Assembly: GCF_020010925.1 (NCBI RefSeq)
Contig: NZ_JAGJBZ010000001.1
Span: forward strand, 248,001-312,000
Reading direction: 5' to 3'
Length of the DNA: 64,000 nucleotides
Source: Streptomyces griseiscabiei
Lineage (GTDB): Bacteria > Actinomycetota > Actinomycetes > Streptomycetales > Streptomycetaceae
This document shows, piece after piece, positions 17,850-26,559 of the stretch. The notes under the pieces were generated by a model. The model searched no databases. It saw only the letters and a program-made list of their open reading frames with translations, and was not told the origin of the DNA. Within the stretch, counting starts at the first letter, position 1; the number at the start of each line of letters is the position of its first letter. A program made the position numbers and the translations under genes.

Positions 17850-18787
17850 AGTTCGCGACCTTCGTCCACGACGGGAAATGGCAGTCCGGAGTCGTCGCCG
17901 ACGACCGGGTCCACGCCTTCGAGCACCCCGTCGACCTGCTCGATCTCATCATGGAGGGAGGGGAGGCCCTGTGTGAGGAGGGAGAGCGCGCCCTCGCCCG
18001 CTCCCTGTCGGTACCTCTGGCCGACGTCCGGCTGCTGCCGCCGCTCGAACCGCCGACCGTCCGCGACTACATGACCTTCGAGAGCCATGTGGCGGGTGTC
18101 GCGCGGGGATACGGCGACACGGTCCCCGAGGAGTGGTACGCCGCGCCCGCGTTCTACTTCACGAACCCGTACGCCATGATCGGCGCCCATGACGATGTGC
18201 CCGTGCCTCCCGGCTGCCGCCGCTTCGACTTCGAACTGGAGGTGGCCGCCGTCATCGGCAAGGAGGGCCGCGACCTCACGCCCGAGCGGGCACGCGACCA
18301 CATCATCGGCTACACGATCCTCAACGACTGGTCCGGACGCGATGTGCAGGGCCGGGAGATGAAGGTGAAACTCGGCCCGGCCAAGGCCAAGGACACCGCC
18401 ACCACCCTCGGCCCCTGGCTGGTCACCACCGACGAACTCGAACCCCACCGCGACCCGGAGGGCTTCCTCGACCTCGCCCTCTCCGTCCAGGTCAACGGCG
18501 AGACCGTCGGCCAGGACCGGCTGTCCAGCATGGCCTGGACGTTCGAGGAGATGGCCGCGTACGCCTCCCGAGGCACCTGGATCCGCCCCGGCGACGTCCT
18601 CGGCTCGGGCACCTGCGGCCACGGCTGCCTGGCCGAACTCTGGGGCCGGAAAGGCTTCCTGGAACCTCCACCACTCGTCCGCGGCGACACCGTCACCATG
18701 ACGGTCGAGGGCATCGGCAGCATCAGCAACACCGTCGCCGGGGGCGTCGCCCCGGTCCCACTGCCCCGGGCCCGCCGCAGAGGGTGA
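17846..18787 (+). CDS. Fumarylacetoacetate hydrolase-family protein, 313 aa
   Basis: The FAH fold is shown by RFDFELEVAAVIGKEGRDL (metal-binding Glu pair), IIGYTILNDWSGRDVQ, KAKDTATTLGPWLV and a C-terminal GDVLGSGTCGHG segment. These enzymes cleave C-C bonds or decarboxylate beta-diketo acids at the end of aromatic degradation. The GTG start overlaps the stop of a 22-codon frame, and its own TGA overlaps the GTG of a CoA-transferase remnant, so it was one link in a translationally coupled catabolic chain. Control is probably by the TetR regulator through the sites at 16683-16716. Confidence 0.9.
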   Translation: MKFATFVHDGKWQSGVVADDRVHAFEHPVDLLDLIMEGGEALCEEGERALARSLSVPLADVRLLPPLEPPTVRDYMTFESHVAGVARGYGDTVPEEWYAAPAFYFTNPYAMIGAHDDVPVPPGCRRFDFELEVAAVIGKEGRDLTPERARDHIIGYTILNDWSGRDVQGREMKVKLGPAKAKDTATTLGPWLVTTDELEPHRDPEGFLDLALSVQVNGETVGQDRLSSMAWTFEEMAAYASRGTWIRPGDVLGSGTCGHGCLAELWGRKGFLEPPPLVRGDTVTMTVEGIGSISNTVAGGVAPVPLPRARRRG

Positions 18788-19030
18788 CCTCCGTAGGTGA
18801 GAACGAGAAAGGCCCGAACAACAAGGACAAGGACAAGGGCCTCACCGTCCTCATCACCGCCCTGCGCGCCCAAGGCGCCGACGGGCTGCGTGTGGTGTCC
18901 AACAACTGCGGCGTGGACGGCCAGGAACTCGGCTTCCTGCTGACGGCGGGCCGCATCGCCCGGGTCACCGGTTCCTGCGTCGGGGAGGACAGGGAGTTCG
19001 CCCGCCGGCGGCAGGCGCTGTTCTTGGCGC
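18784..19030 (+). pseudogene. Remnant of 3-oxoacid CoA-transferase subunit A
   Basis: After a Lys/Asn-rich start, LRVVSNNCGVDGQELGFLLTAGRIARVTGSCVGEDREFAR closely follows the subunit A pattern (VSNNCG..., RI..., ..GEN.EFAR). The family is over 200 residues long, but homology stops here after about 80 residues and an IS630-like transposase remnant begins within a few bases. The GTG overlaps the FAH-gene stop, so it was the next gene of the operon. It is probably broken by insertion followed by decay. Confidence 0.65.
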
Positions 19031-19037
19031 CGGAGGG

Positions 19038-19312
19038 GAACTCGCGCGGGGGCCGGCGGCGCACGGCCGGCCGGATCAGACCTGGACGCTGTCGCGGATC
19101 AGGACCCTGATCGGACGCCGGTTCCACCGGAGCATGACCTTGTCGGCGATCGCGCAGATGCTGCACCGGCACGGCTTCAGCCACCAGGTCCCGGCCCGGC
19201 GCGCGGTCGAGCGCGACGAGGAAGCGGTCAGCGGCTGGGTGAAGGAGACCTCACTCCGGCTGGAAACACCGCGGCGGCGCTCGACGCCCGGGTCTGCTTG
19301 TGGGCGGGCTGA
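19038..19312 (+). mobile_element. Remnant of an IS630-family transposase
   Basis: ELARGPAAHGRPDQTW, LIGRRFHR, GFSHQVPARRAVERD and VSGWVKE match, in order, the N-terminal and middle region of the winged-helix IS630-type transposases common in Streptomyces. After WVKE the reading frame must shift to continue as TAAALDARV, and a stop follows at once. The catalytic DDE part is missing. No terminal repeats were seen. Confidence 0.65.
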
Positions 19313-19489
19313 TCAGCCTCGACCACTCGGTGCAGCGGAAAGGTGATCATTTATCGTCTTCGGGTGCTCTGTCCTCCAAGTCTGGGAGCAGGCCGGCAAT
19401 CAGTCGATAGGCGGCGCGATGGGCACATGAACTTCTTGCTGCCGAGCGGGTGGTGCGCAGCGATGAACGGATCTGCGAGAGGGAAACCG
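19313..19489. other. Upstream region of the aminopeptidase gene
   Basis: No separate gene is visible. The aminopeptidase frame is open upstream through ATG codons at 19427 and 19463, but the encoded residues look random and the ATG at 19490 has the better ribosome site. Confidence 0.4.
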
Positions 19490-21919
19490 ATGAGCGGCAA
19501 GAGTCTGACTCAAACCGAGGCTGAGCGGCGCGCGAGGCTGCTGACGGTCGAGCGGTATGACGTGGCCGTCGATCTTTCGGAGTTGCTGACCGGTTCGCGG
19601 GTCCGGTGCGAATCGACGATCACTTTTGCGTGTCGCCGGCCCGGGGCCGATACCTTTGTCGATTGTGCGGCGACGGTCGAGAGCGCGACGCTCAACGGGG
19701 TCGTGCTGCGGCCGGCCGTTGAGGGCCGGATCGCGCTGACCGATCTTGCCGAACACAGCGTCCTCACGGTGGTCTCGGTGACGGAGTGCTCGGCCGATGG
19801 CCGGGGCGTGCACAAGGCGGTCGATCCCGCCGACGGCGAGACGTATGTCTACACCGACTTCGCTCCCGACTACGCCCGGCATGTGCTGGCCTGCTTCGAC
19901 CAGCCGGACCTCAAGGCGCCGTGGGCATTCACCGTGACCGCTCCTGCCGACTGGCGGGTGCTGAGCAACAGCGGTGACCCGCAGGTTGAAGAGCTCGGCT
20001 CGGTGCGGCGCTGGACCTTCCCGCCGACGCCGCCGCTGGCGGCGTACAACACCGTGATCAATGCGGGCCCGTACTACGAATTGCGTCGTCGCGGAGCTGG
20101 TCATGATCTCGGGCTCTTCGCCCGGCAGTCGCTGGCTTCGATCCTGGACCGGGACGCCGATGAGCTGTTCACCCTGACCACTCAGGGGCTCGAGTTCTTC
20201 GCCGGCAAGTTCGGCATGCCGTTTCCGCAGCACAAGTACGACCAGGTCTTCACGCCCGAGTTCCCCGGCGCGTTGGAGAACTTCGGCTGCGTCACCTGGA
20301 TGGACTGGTTCCTGCGCAGGACCACTCCGACCAGGGCGGAGTGGGACATCTTCTCGCGGTACCTGCTGCATGAACTCGCGCACATGTGGTTCGGCAACAT
20401 CGTCACGATGCGCTGGTGGGACGACCTGTGGCTGAACGAGGCGTTCGCGGAGTTCGCGAGCAACTGGGCCGCGGTGAGCGTGACGTCGTACACCGATGCC
20501 TGGACGGCACATCTGGCCGGCGAGAAAATCAGAGCCTATTTCATGGACCAGGGACCGACGACGCACCCGATCCGCCAGCGGGTCCGCGACGTCTCCGAGG
20601 CGAAAGCGACGTTCGACGCCATCACCTACCCCAAGGGCGCGTCCGTACTGCACCAACTGATGACGTACGTCGGCGAGGCGAACTTCTCCGCCGGTCTCAC
20701 CCGCTACTTCGCCACACACGCCTGGGGCAACACCACGCTGCATGACCTGATCGACGCGGTCGCCGACGCCAGTGGACGTGACCTGGACCGGTGGCGCACG
20801 GGATGGCTGGAGACGGCGGGCACCGACCGGCTGACTCTCGACCACGATGCCGACGGGTTCGCCCTGGTCGCTCAGGGGCCTGAGGGCCGGCCACGCCCGC
20901 ATGTGCTTGCCGTCGGCGCCTACGAGCGGTCCGGGGACCACCTTGAGCGCATGGCACTCGTCGAAGTCGAGGTGACGGGCGAACGGACCCGGCTCGACCT
21001 ACCAGCAGGGGCCGACCTGTATCTGGTCAACGATGAAGACCTGACCTTCGCCTCGACGAGACCCGACGCCACGACCAGAGACGCGTTCTTCCGCAACGCC
21101 GCCCGCCTGCCCACCGCGACCGCGCGGGGTGTCGCCGTGACCACGGCCTGGGACATGCTGATCAACGGCGAAGCGACAGCCGCCGAAGCCGTGCGGTGCC
21201 TGACCGGAGTGCTCGCTGTCGAGACGTCCGCGTCGGTGATCGAGCCGTATCTCAACCTGGCCGTCGAGGCCGCGGATCTGTGGAGCCCGGGATCGCAGCG
21301 GGACGAGTTGCTGCGAGCAGTGGCTGAGGCGTGCCGCAGCCTCTCCGACGTCGGCGCCCACCGCAAAGCGGCGTTGCGTGGCTTCGCCCGCACCGCGGCC
21401 GGACCGGAGGAGGTCGCGTGGCTCCAGACCGAGGCCGGGGAAGACATCGACCTCCAGTGGCGGGCACTGGTTCGCAAGGCTCAGCTCGGAAGCCCGACCG
21501 CAGCCGAGGCACAGACTCTGGACCGCGACCCGGATCCCGACGCATGGATCAGCAGGCTTCAGGTCCGCGCGGCGACCCCGGACGCGGCCGTGAAGAATGC
21601 GGTCTGGCAGACGCTGGCGACGGACCGCGCGGTGCCTGTCGCCTCGGTCCACTCGGTCGCGACGCTGTTCTGGAGCGCCGGCCAGGACGACTTGCTCAGG
21701 CCCCACACGGAGGCCTACCTCGATCTCGTGCGAACCATCCACCGCAGCGGAACCCAGCAGGCGACGACCTACACCAAAAGCCTCTTCCCGGTGTTCGGTA
21801 TCGACCTGAACTTCGTGGGTCGAGCGGAAGACCTGGCGGCACAGGTTGTCCCGGTCGTCCGCACGAACCTCCTGGACCGGGCCGACCGGATGCGCCGCAT
21901 ACTGCGCTCCCGCGGCTGA
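19490..21919 (+). CDS. pepN: Aminopeptidase N, M1 family, 809 aa
   Basis: The zinc site is complete: HELAHMWFGN (His294, Glu295, His298) with Glu317 in LNEAFAEF. The exopeptidase motif is GALEN at 260-264 instead of the usual GAMEN, a mild change. YPKGASVL supplies the catalytic Tyr region. A C-terminal ERAP1-like helical domain follows. The start at 19490 was chosen for the preceding GAGAGGG. It removes N-terminal residues from peptides in the cytoplasm. The gene follows IS and CoA-transferase remnants, and its first few hundred bases look less GC-biased than its neighbours, which may point to transfer or a paralogous copy. Confidence 0.92.
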   Translation: MSGKSLTQTEAERRARLLTVERYDVAVDLSELLTGSRVRCESTITFACRRPGADTFVDCAATVESATLNGVVLRPAVEGRIALTDLAEHSVLTVVSVTECSADGRGVHKAVDPADGETYVYTDFAPDYARHVLACFDQPDLKAPWAFTVTAPADWRVLSNSGDPQVEELGSVRRWTFPPTPPLAAYNTVINAGPYYELRRRGAGHDLGLFARQSLASILDRDADELFTLTTQGLEFFAGKFGMPFPQHKYDQVFTPEFPGALENFGCVTWMDWFLRRTTPTRAEWDIFSRYLLHELAHMWFGNIVTMRWWDDLWLNEAFAEFASNWAAVSVTSYTDAWTAHLAGEKIRAYFMDQGPTTHPIRQRVRDVSEAKATFDAITYPKGASVLHQLMTYVGEANFSAGLTRYFATHAWGNTTLHDLIDAVADASGRDLDRWRTGWLETAGTDRLTLDHDADGFALVAQGPEGRPRPHVLAVGAYERSGDHLERMALVEVEVTGERTRLDLPAGADLYLVNDEDLTFASTRPDATTRDAFFRNAARLPTATARGVAVTTAWDMLINGEATAAEAVRCLTGVLAVETSASVIEPYLNLAVEAADLWSPGSQRDELLRAVAEACRSLSDVGAHRKAALRGFARTAAGPEEVAWLQTEAGEDIDLQWRALVRKAQLGSPTAAEAQTLDRDPDPDAWISRLQVRAATPDAAVKNAVWQTLATDRAVPVASVHSVATLFWSAGQDDLLRPHTEAYLDLVRTIHRSGTQQATTYTKSLFPVFGIDLNFVGRAEDLAAQVVPVVRTNLLDRADRMRRILRSRG

Positions 21920-22226
21920 AGGCTTGCGGCGCTGGTGCTTCTCCGGGCGCCCATCCGCGGTAACTCGGGCGCCGGACGGTCAGCAAATGACACTCCGTCA
22001 CCCCGTCACCCCGTCAGCCCGTCAGCCCGTCACGGAAATCTTGACTGAGACCATCGAGAACCCGGCTTCGTCCGCGAAGCAGACCCGGGCGTCGTCACGC
22101 TCGACCGCATGGCTTCGTAGGCGAATACGGACACCGTCTGCATCCGAGTTTGGACACCACTTGCCGATCACAGGGCCCGAGAATGTCGGTGAGAAGTAAC
22201 ACCGCCGCGAAGTGGACGGAGCGGCC
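21920..22226. other. Convergent intergenic region with short direct repeats
   Basis: About 300 bases between the aminopeptidase and the GNAT gene. It holds the 8-bp repeats listed separately and no convincing gene or strong hairpin. Confidence 0.5.
21995..22033. repeat. Tandem 8-bp repeats (CCGTCACC/CCGTCAGC)
   Basis: Two copies of CCGTCACC, two of CCGTCAGC and a partial fifth run head to tail in noncoding DNA after the aminopeptidase gene. They have no obvious role. Confidence 0.85.
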
Positions 22227-23084
22227 CTATTCGGCGGGTTCGGCGATCAGCGCCGTACCGATCTTGCGGAAGCCGAGTCGGGCGTAGACCCGTGCGACGT
22301 CGTCGTCACCTGCCGACAGGAAGACGGTGGCCGCACCCCGCGATCGGGCGTCGGCCACCAGTGCCGCGGTGACCGCGAGTGCGAGACCGCGACGGCGAGC
22401 TGCGGGGAGTGTTCCGACGCCGACGATCTCGCTGACTCCCGCGAGTGGTTGGTGCTGGCCTGCGGACAGCGCTGATCCATGTTCGACAGCTGCGGCGACC
22501 GCTGTCAGACCTGCCCGGATACGCACGATCGTGCGTTCCACCGATCCGTCGGCGACGCGTCCGTCGATCGCTTCCGCCAGTTGTGGTGCTCCCGCGAGAC
22601 CGACGTGGGTTCCAGGCTCGGCGAAGGCGAGGTGAGGAACCGCCAGGGCGCTGGGCAGTATCGGGTCGTCCGCGCCTACGATGCGTACGGATATGGTGCC
22701 GGACAACTCCTCAGGTGGAGTTGCGGGAGTACCGGGATCGAGCGTCATCAGCGGATGTTCGTGGACCACGAGTCCCGACTCCTCGACTGCTGCCCGCAGC
22801 GTGGGCGTGGTCTCGGCGACCCATTCGAAACTCTCCGGGATCCCCAGTTCGCGCTGACGGGCACGGACCTTCTGCACGTCGGTGGCCTCCAGCGGTCCTG
22901 TCCATCCCCGTGCGGGACGTGCGTAGAACGGCCAGCCCTGGCCCTCCCGCACGAACAGGGTCAGCGGCCCGTGGTCCTCGACTCGGGCGCCGTGGCGCGG
23001 GACCGCGTCGTAGTACTCCTCGAGCCGGTCCAGCAATGCCCGCTCAGGATGATCGTCAAAAGCAGCGGAAGTCACGCCGGGCAT
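22227..23084 (-). CDS. GNAT-family N-acetyltransferase, 285 aa
   Basis: The C-terminal half has the GNAT acetyl-CoA signature VGTLPAARRRGLALAVTAALVADA and the closing strand ARVYARLGFRKIG. The N-terminal 130 residues form a second GNAT-like or cap domain. The start at 23084 (MPGVTSAAF) is uncertain; an in-frame ATG lies about 11 codons upstream (MKWRRS). The acceptor is unknown. It is divergent from the dienelactone hydrolase-like gene. Confidence 0.85.
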   Translation of the reverse strand: MPGVTSAAFDDHPERALLDRLEEYYDAVPRHGARVEDHGPLTLFVREGQGWPFYARPARGWTGPLEATDVQKVRARQRELGIPESFEWVAETTPTLRAAVEESGLVVHEHPLMTLDPGTPATPPEELSGTISVRIVGADDPILPSALAVPHLAFAEPGTHVGLAGAPQLAEAIDGRVADGSVERTIVRIRAGLTAVAAAVEHGSALSAGQHQPLAGVSEIVGVGTLPAARRRGLALAVTAALVADARSRGAATVFLSAGDDDVARVYARLGFRKIGTALIAEPAE

Positions 23085-23312
23085 CCAAGCAACAGGGCAC
23101 GAGCGACGCCACTTCATTTCCAATCCGCCTGCGGGAGTTCTCGGCCGGAAACCGCTGCCGAGATGTCGTCCATTCTTCGCTGAGAGCATGTGCACCTCCG
23201 CACGGTGCCCTTCGGGCGCGGACGGCGGTTCGCCGATACGCCGGAGACCTGTCCTCTGCCAGCAGCAGAACACCGGCCCGACCGGGCTCGACGATCACTA
23301 CAGTCCAGGCTC

Positions 23313-24038
23313 ATGACGACAGTCACCACGCGCACGATCGAGTACGCGGCCGACGGCCTGACGATGATCGGGCACCTCTCGCTCCCGGCCGGTGTCGACC
23401 GTCGGCCCGCCGTGCTGGTCGGGCCCGAGGGGGTGGGACTCAGTGATGTCGAGCGCCGCCGTGCCGATGCGCTCGCCGAGCTGGGGTATGTGGCGCTGGC
23501 CTTCGATCTCCACGGCGGGCGCTGTCTGGGCGACCCCGAGGAGATGCTGGCCCGTTGCATGCCGCTGCTCGCCGACCCCGACCGTATGCGAGGCATCGGC
23601 CACGCGGCGCTCGACGTGCTCCGGGCCGAGCCGCGGACCGTCCCGGACCGGATCGCCGCCGTCGGCTACGGCACCGGGGGCGCGATCGCGCTGGAACTCG
23701 GGCGCGACGGCGTCGACCTGTGCGCGATCGCGACCGTCAACGTACTGACCACGGGCCGACCGGGCGACACGGCGCGCATTCGCTGCCCGGTGTGGGCCGG
23801 GGTCGGGTCGGAGGACCCGATCATGCCGCCCGCCCAACGGGACGCGTTCGCCGCCGAGATGCAGGCCGCGGGCGTCGACTGGCGCCTCGTGGTCTACGGC
23901 GGCGCCTTGCACGCCTTCCATCACCCGCCGGTCGACCACATCGTGCTTCCCGGGGTCGGTCATCACCCTCAGCACGCGCAACGCGCTTGGCGGGACGTCG
24001 TCGACCTGCTCGCCGAGTGCCTGCCCCTGACGGAGTGA
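23313..24038 (+). CDS. Dienelactone hydrolase-family protein lacking the usual nucleophile, 241 aa
   Basis: The overall fold is that of dienelactone hydrolase: VGPEGVGLSD, GYVALAFDLHGG, SEDPIMP (Asp) and GGALHAFHHP (His). At the nucleophile elbow, where GYCxGG is expected, it reads GYGTGG (118-123), with Gly120 in place of Cys. Hydrolysis by the normal route is therefore unlikely unless Thr121 substitutes. TACAGT lies nine bases before the ATG with no ribosome site, so it may be leaderless. Confidence 0.85.
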   Translation: MTTVTTRTIEYAADGLTMIGHLSLPAGVDRRPAVLVGPEGVGLSDVERRRADALAELGYVALAFDLHGGRCLGDPEEMLARCMPLLADPDRMRGIGHAALDVLRAEPRTVPDRIAAVGYGTGGAIALELGRDGVDLCAIATVNVLTTGRPGDTARIRCPVWAGVGSEDPIMPPAQRDAFAAEMQAAGVDWRLVVYGGALHAFHHPPVDHIVLPGVGHHPQHAQRAWRDVVDLLAECLPLTE

Positions 24039-24080
24039 TCTGGGCCGACTGGCGTTCGTTCACGGGCTTGACCTTGTTCT

Positions 24081-24413
24081 TCAACCCTGGTCAACAGATC
24101 CTTCGACGAGCTTCATGATCGGAGCCAGGATCCGGGGCAGGTCGTTCTCCGAGCTGATCACCTGCTCGTCCTGCCAGGTGTACTCGGTCCGGCAGTCGAT
24201 GAAGAGCAGTGAAGCGCTTCCCGATTCCCATACAAACAGCTTCCCCAGACGCTCGTCCGACTCCAGGGTGAGGCACACGGCCGTTGCCTTCGGGCGCCCT
24301 CTCCCTGCTGTCCCAGGGGCTGGCTGCTTCACCGTGGCGGTGATCCCGCGAGAGCGGAGTTCCTGCTCTTGTGTGGCGTGCCAGTCCACGAGCCATTCAA
24401 CGGTCTCCGGCAT
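24081..24413 (-). CDS. Small protein resembling TriTu-type immunity proteins, 110 aa
   Basis: The start at 24413 follows GAGGGG. The pattern is EWLVDWHATQEQELRSRGITATV, then a short strand-rich core with RLGKLFVWESGSASLLFIDC and a final helix LPRILAPIMKLVEG. This arrangement resembles the small immunity proteins named TriTu, but I assign it only by resemblance. No polymorphic toxin is adjacent, so it may be an orphan immunity gene or a protein of another role. Confidence 0.55.
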   Translation of the reverse strand: MPETVEWLVDWHATQEQELRSRGITATVKQPAPGTAGRGRPKATAVCLTLESDERLGKLFVWESGSASLLFIDCRTEYTWQDEQVISSENDLPRILAPIMKLVEGSVDQG

Positions 24414-24552
24414 TGCGCCCCTCGCTGTCATAGTCGAACGAGTCGTCGAACTTGAGCGTACGGATGGTGTGCGCCGGACTCCGGGACGGCCACCACACCA
24501 GCGAACTCCCCGCCGTCGAGGGCACGCGGCGGATGTCGTCGCTCGTGCGCGC

Positions 24553-24927
24553 TCACGACAGCAGGATGCGGGTCCCCACCACGGCCAGGAACACGCAGGC
24601 CAGGGTGAATACGGTCTGCACTACGGCGGTGACCGGCATCCTCAGGCGGGCGTGTGCGAAGGCGCTGGTCGCTGCCACGGCCGGGACGCCCCAGACGACG
24701 AGCCATGTCAGGACGGAGACATCGCGGGAGTGCGCGGTCGCGGAGGAGCTCGGCGGATGTGTACCGGCCAGGCTGAGCATGACGAGCAGCATCCCGGCGA
24801 CCACGACGATGACCGCGTCCGCGACCAGGAACAGCAGGGCGACCGCGATGTCGATCAGCCATGAGCGGCGTCGGCGGGCCCGGGGAGTCACCGGGGAGTC
24901 CTGCTCGTCCTGGGGCGGTGAGGCCAT
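24553..24927 (-). CDS. Small membrane protein, 124 aa
   Basis: A charged, Arg-rich N-terminus (PRARRRRSW) is followed by three hydrophobic helices: LIDIAVALLFLVADAVIVVV, VLTWLVVWGVPAVAATSAF and AVVQTVFTLACVFLAVVG. By charge, the N-terminus should lie inside the cell. I do not recognise the family. The ATG at 24927 has no strong ribosome site. Confidence 0.65.
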   Translation of the reverse strand: MASPPQDEQDSPVTPRARRRRSWLIDIAVALLFLVADAVIVVVAGMLLVMLSLAGTHPPSSSATAHSRDVSVLTWLVVWGVPAVAATSAFAHARLRMPVTAVVQTVFTLACVFLAVVGTRILLS

Positions 24928-25171
24928 GAGTCGACTGCACCACGGAACGGCCTGTTCGGCACCGCGCAGGACACGATGGCGGCCCGATCCGACCGTGACG
25001 ATCGGGCATCGAGCGCACCTGGCGCACCGCGCGGTGGAAAACACCTCCGCGGCACCGCCCGGCGGCTCCTCGATCCGCGCGAAACCACCACCTGTTCGCA
25101 GGTCGGCGAGGGAGGAGGGGAGGAATTGCTCAGTAATAGCTGCTACCCCTTGGACTCCTATACTGCGACGC

Positions 25172-25621
25172 GTGCAGTCCACCACGATCAGACGTGCCGT
25201 CACCCAGGACTCGGCGCGTCTCACCTCGCTGATCCACCGCTCCAGCGCCTACCGGGGGCGGTACGCCCCGATCATCGCCGGGTACCAGGTGACGGCCGAC
25301 TACATCACCCGGCATCGGGTCTTCGTGGCCGTCGACGGGTCCGGTGAGCCGCTGGGCTTCTACGCCCTCGTCCTGGAGCCACCGGAGTTGGACCTGGCCT
25401 TCGTGGCGGACGAGGCCCAGGGGCGGGGCATCGGGCGGCTCCTGATCGAGCACATGACGGGTGAGGCCGGACGGGCCGGTCTCACCGCCGTGCGTGTGGT
25501 GTCCCATCCCCCGGCGGAACAGTTCTACCGGCGCCTGGGCGCGCAGCCCGTGGGGACGGTCGCCCCGTCGCCGCCGCAAGTCTCCTGGGAGCGGCCGGAG
25601 TTGCGCTTCGTCATCCCCTGA
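25172..25621 (+). CDS. GNAT-family N-acetyltransferase, 149 aa
   Basis: A single GNAT domain: TIRRAVTQDSARLTSLI at the start, LDLAFVADEAQGRGIGRLLIEHM as the acetyl-CoA loop, and FYRRLGAQPVG near the end. The GTG start at 25172 is preceded by TATACT (25159-25164) with seven bases between, so the mRNA is probably leaderless; the longer open frame upstream is not real. Substrate unknown. Confidence 0.88.
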   Translation: MQSTTIRRAVTQDSARLTSLIHRSSAYRGRYAPIIAGYQVTADYITRHRVFVAVDGSGEPLGFYALVLEPPELDLAFVADEAQGRGIGRLLIEHMTGEAGRAGLTAVRVVSHPPAEQFYRRLGAQPVGTVAPSPPQVSWERPELRFVIP

Positions 25622-25762
25622 CCGCCGCTCAGGACCCCATGCTCGATAAATGGGGGCTGTGCCCCCATGAGCCGCCGTCACGCCATGAGCATGCTGAGTC
25701 CGGTTTGCCAGTCGCCGCCCGACCAGCGGCCGGCGCGGCAACGTCTCTACGACAGGAGCAGC

Positions 25763-26395
25763 ATGGGAACGACAACCCGCAAGGGGTTGCAGACGGCAGT
25801 GACGGCGGCGGTGGCGGTGGGCGCGGCGCTCGTCCTGCCGGTGGGGCAGGCGCACGCCGCGACGGGGGGCACGGTCACCGCGAACTTCGCGTTCATCTAC
25901 GTCACCGCCGCCGAGGGCAAGGCCAACCAGATCACCATCAGCGCCGCCGGAACCAACATCGTCGTCACCGACGCCGGTGACACCCTCACCGCCGGCACGG
26001 GCTGCACCCAGCGGACCGCGAACTCCGTGACCTGCGCGACCGGCGTACGCGCGCTGTCCGTCGACACGGGCGACCTCGACGACACCGTCACCCTTCAGAC
26101 CACCAGGACCCGCGCCTACCTCTACGGGAAGGGCGGCGACGACACCTTCGACGCACGGCCCAGCGACGTCCGTGTCGTGATGGAGGGCGACGCCGGTGAC
26201 GACCTGCTGCAGGGCGGGAACAACACGGACGAGCTCTGGGGCGAAGCGGGCTCCGACACCATGACCGGCGGCCCGGGCAACGACCGGATCATCGCCCAGG
26301 AAGGCATACACGGCAACGACTTCTCCGACGGCCAGGACGGCAACGACGTCTGCCTCGGAGATCCCGGAGACAGCGAAGTCTCCTGCGACGACTGA
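25763..26395 (+). CDS. Secreted RTX/hemolysin-type calcium-binding repeat protein, 210 aa
   Basis: An N-terminal signal peptide (basic start, hydrophobic core, cleavage near AHA-AT) leads to a beta domain and then nonapeptide repeats of the GGxGxDxLxG kind: YGKGGDDTFDA, EGDAGDDLLQGGN, WGEAGSDTMTGGPGNDRI, DGQDGNDVCLGD. These form calcium-binding parallel beta-rolls. The ribosome site GGAG precedes the ATG. No protease or toxin domain is present; the role outside the cell is unknown. Confidence 0.85.
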   Translation: MGTTTRKGLQTAVTAAVAVGAALVLPVGQAHAATGGTVTANFAFIYVTAAEGKANQITISAAGTNIVVTDAGDTLTAGTGCTQRTANSVTCATGVRALSVDTGDLDDTVTLQTTRTRAYLYGKGGDDTFDARPSDVRVVMEGDAGDDLLQGGNNTDELWGEAGSDTMTGGPGNDRIIAQEGIHGNDFSDGQDGNDVCLGDPGDSEVSCDD

Positions 26396-26419
26396 CGGTC
26401 GCACCGATCCTGTCCGGCC

Positions 26420-26479
26420 GGCCCTGCCCGGTCCGGTCGTGTCCGGTCCGGCCCTGTCCGGTCCGGTCGTGTCCGGTCC
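26420..26479. repeat. Two tandem copies of a 30-bp GC-rich unit
   Basis: The unit starting GGCCCTGCCCGG at 26420 repeats at 26450 with one change (C to T). It lies between convergent genes. Inside each unit the hexamer GTCCGG recurs. No clear hairpin. Confidence 0.85.
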
Positions 26480-26559
26480 GGCCGCCTCACACTCCACCAC
26501 GGCGGCCGGACCGGGCCCCACCCCGAGCCGTTCGCACGACACCTGGCGCGGCTCACCGG

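Noticed and set aside
21995..22033. 8-bp repeats considered as an attachment site or integration scar
   Set aside because: No integrase, tRNA gene or second copy is present; simple slippage explains them.
26420..26479. 30-bp repeats considered as a CRISPR remnant
   Set aside because: The two copies are directly adjacent with no spacer, and no cas gene is near.
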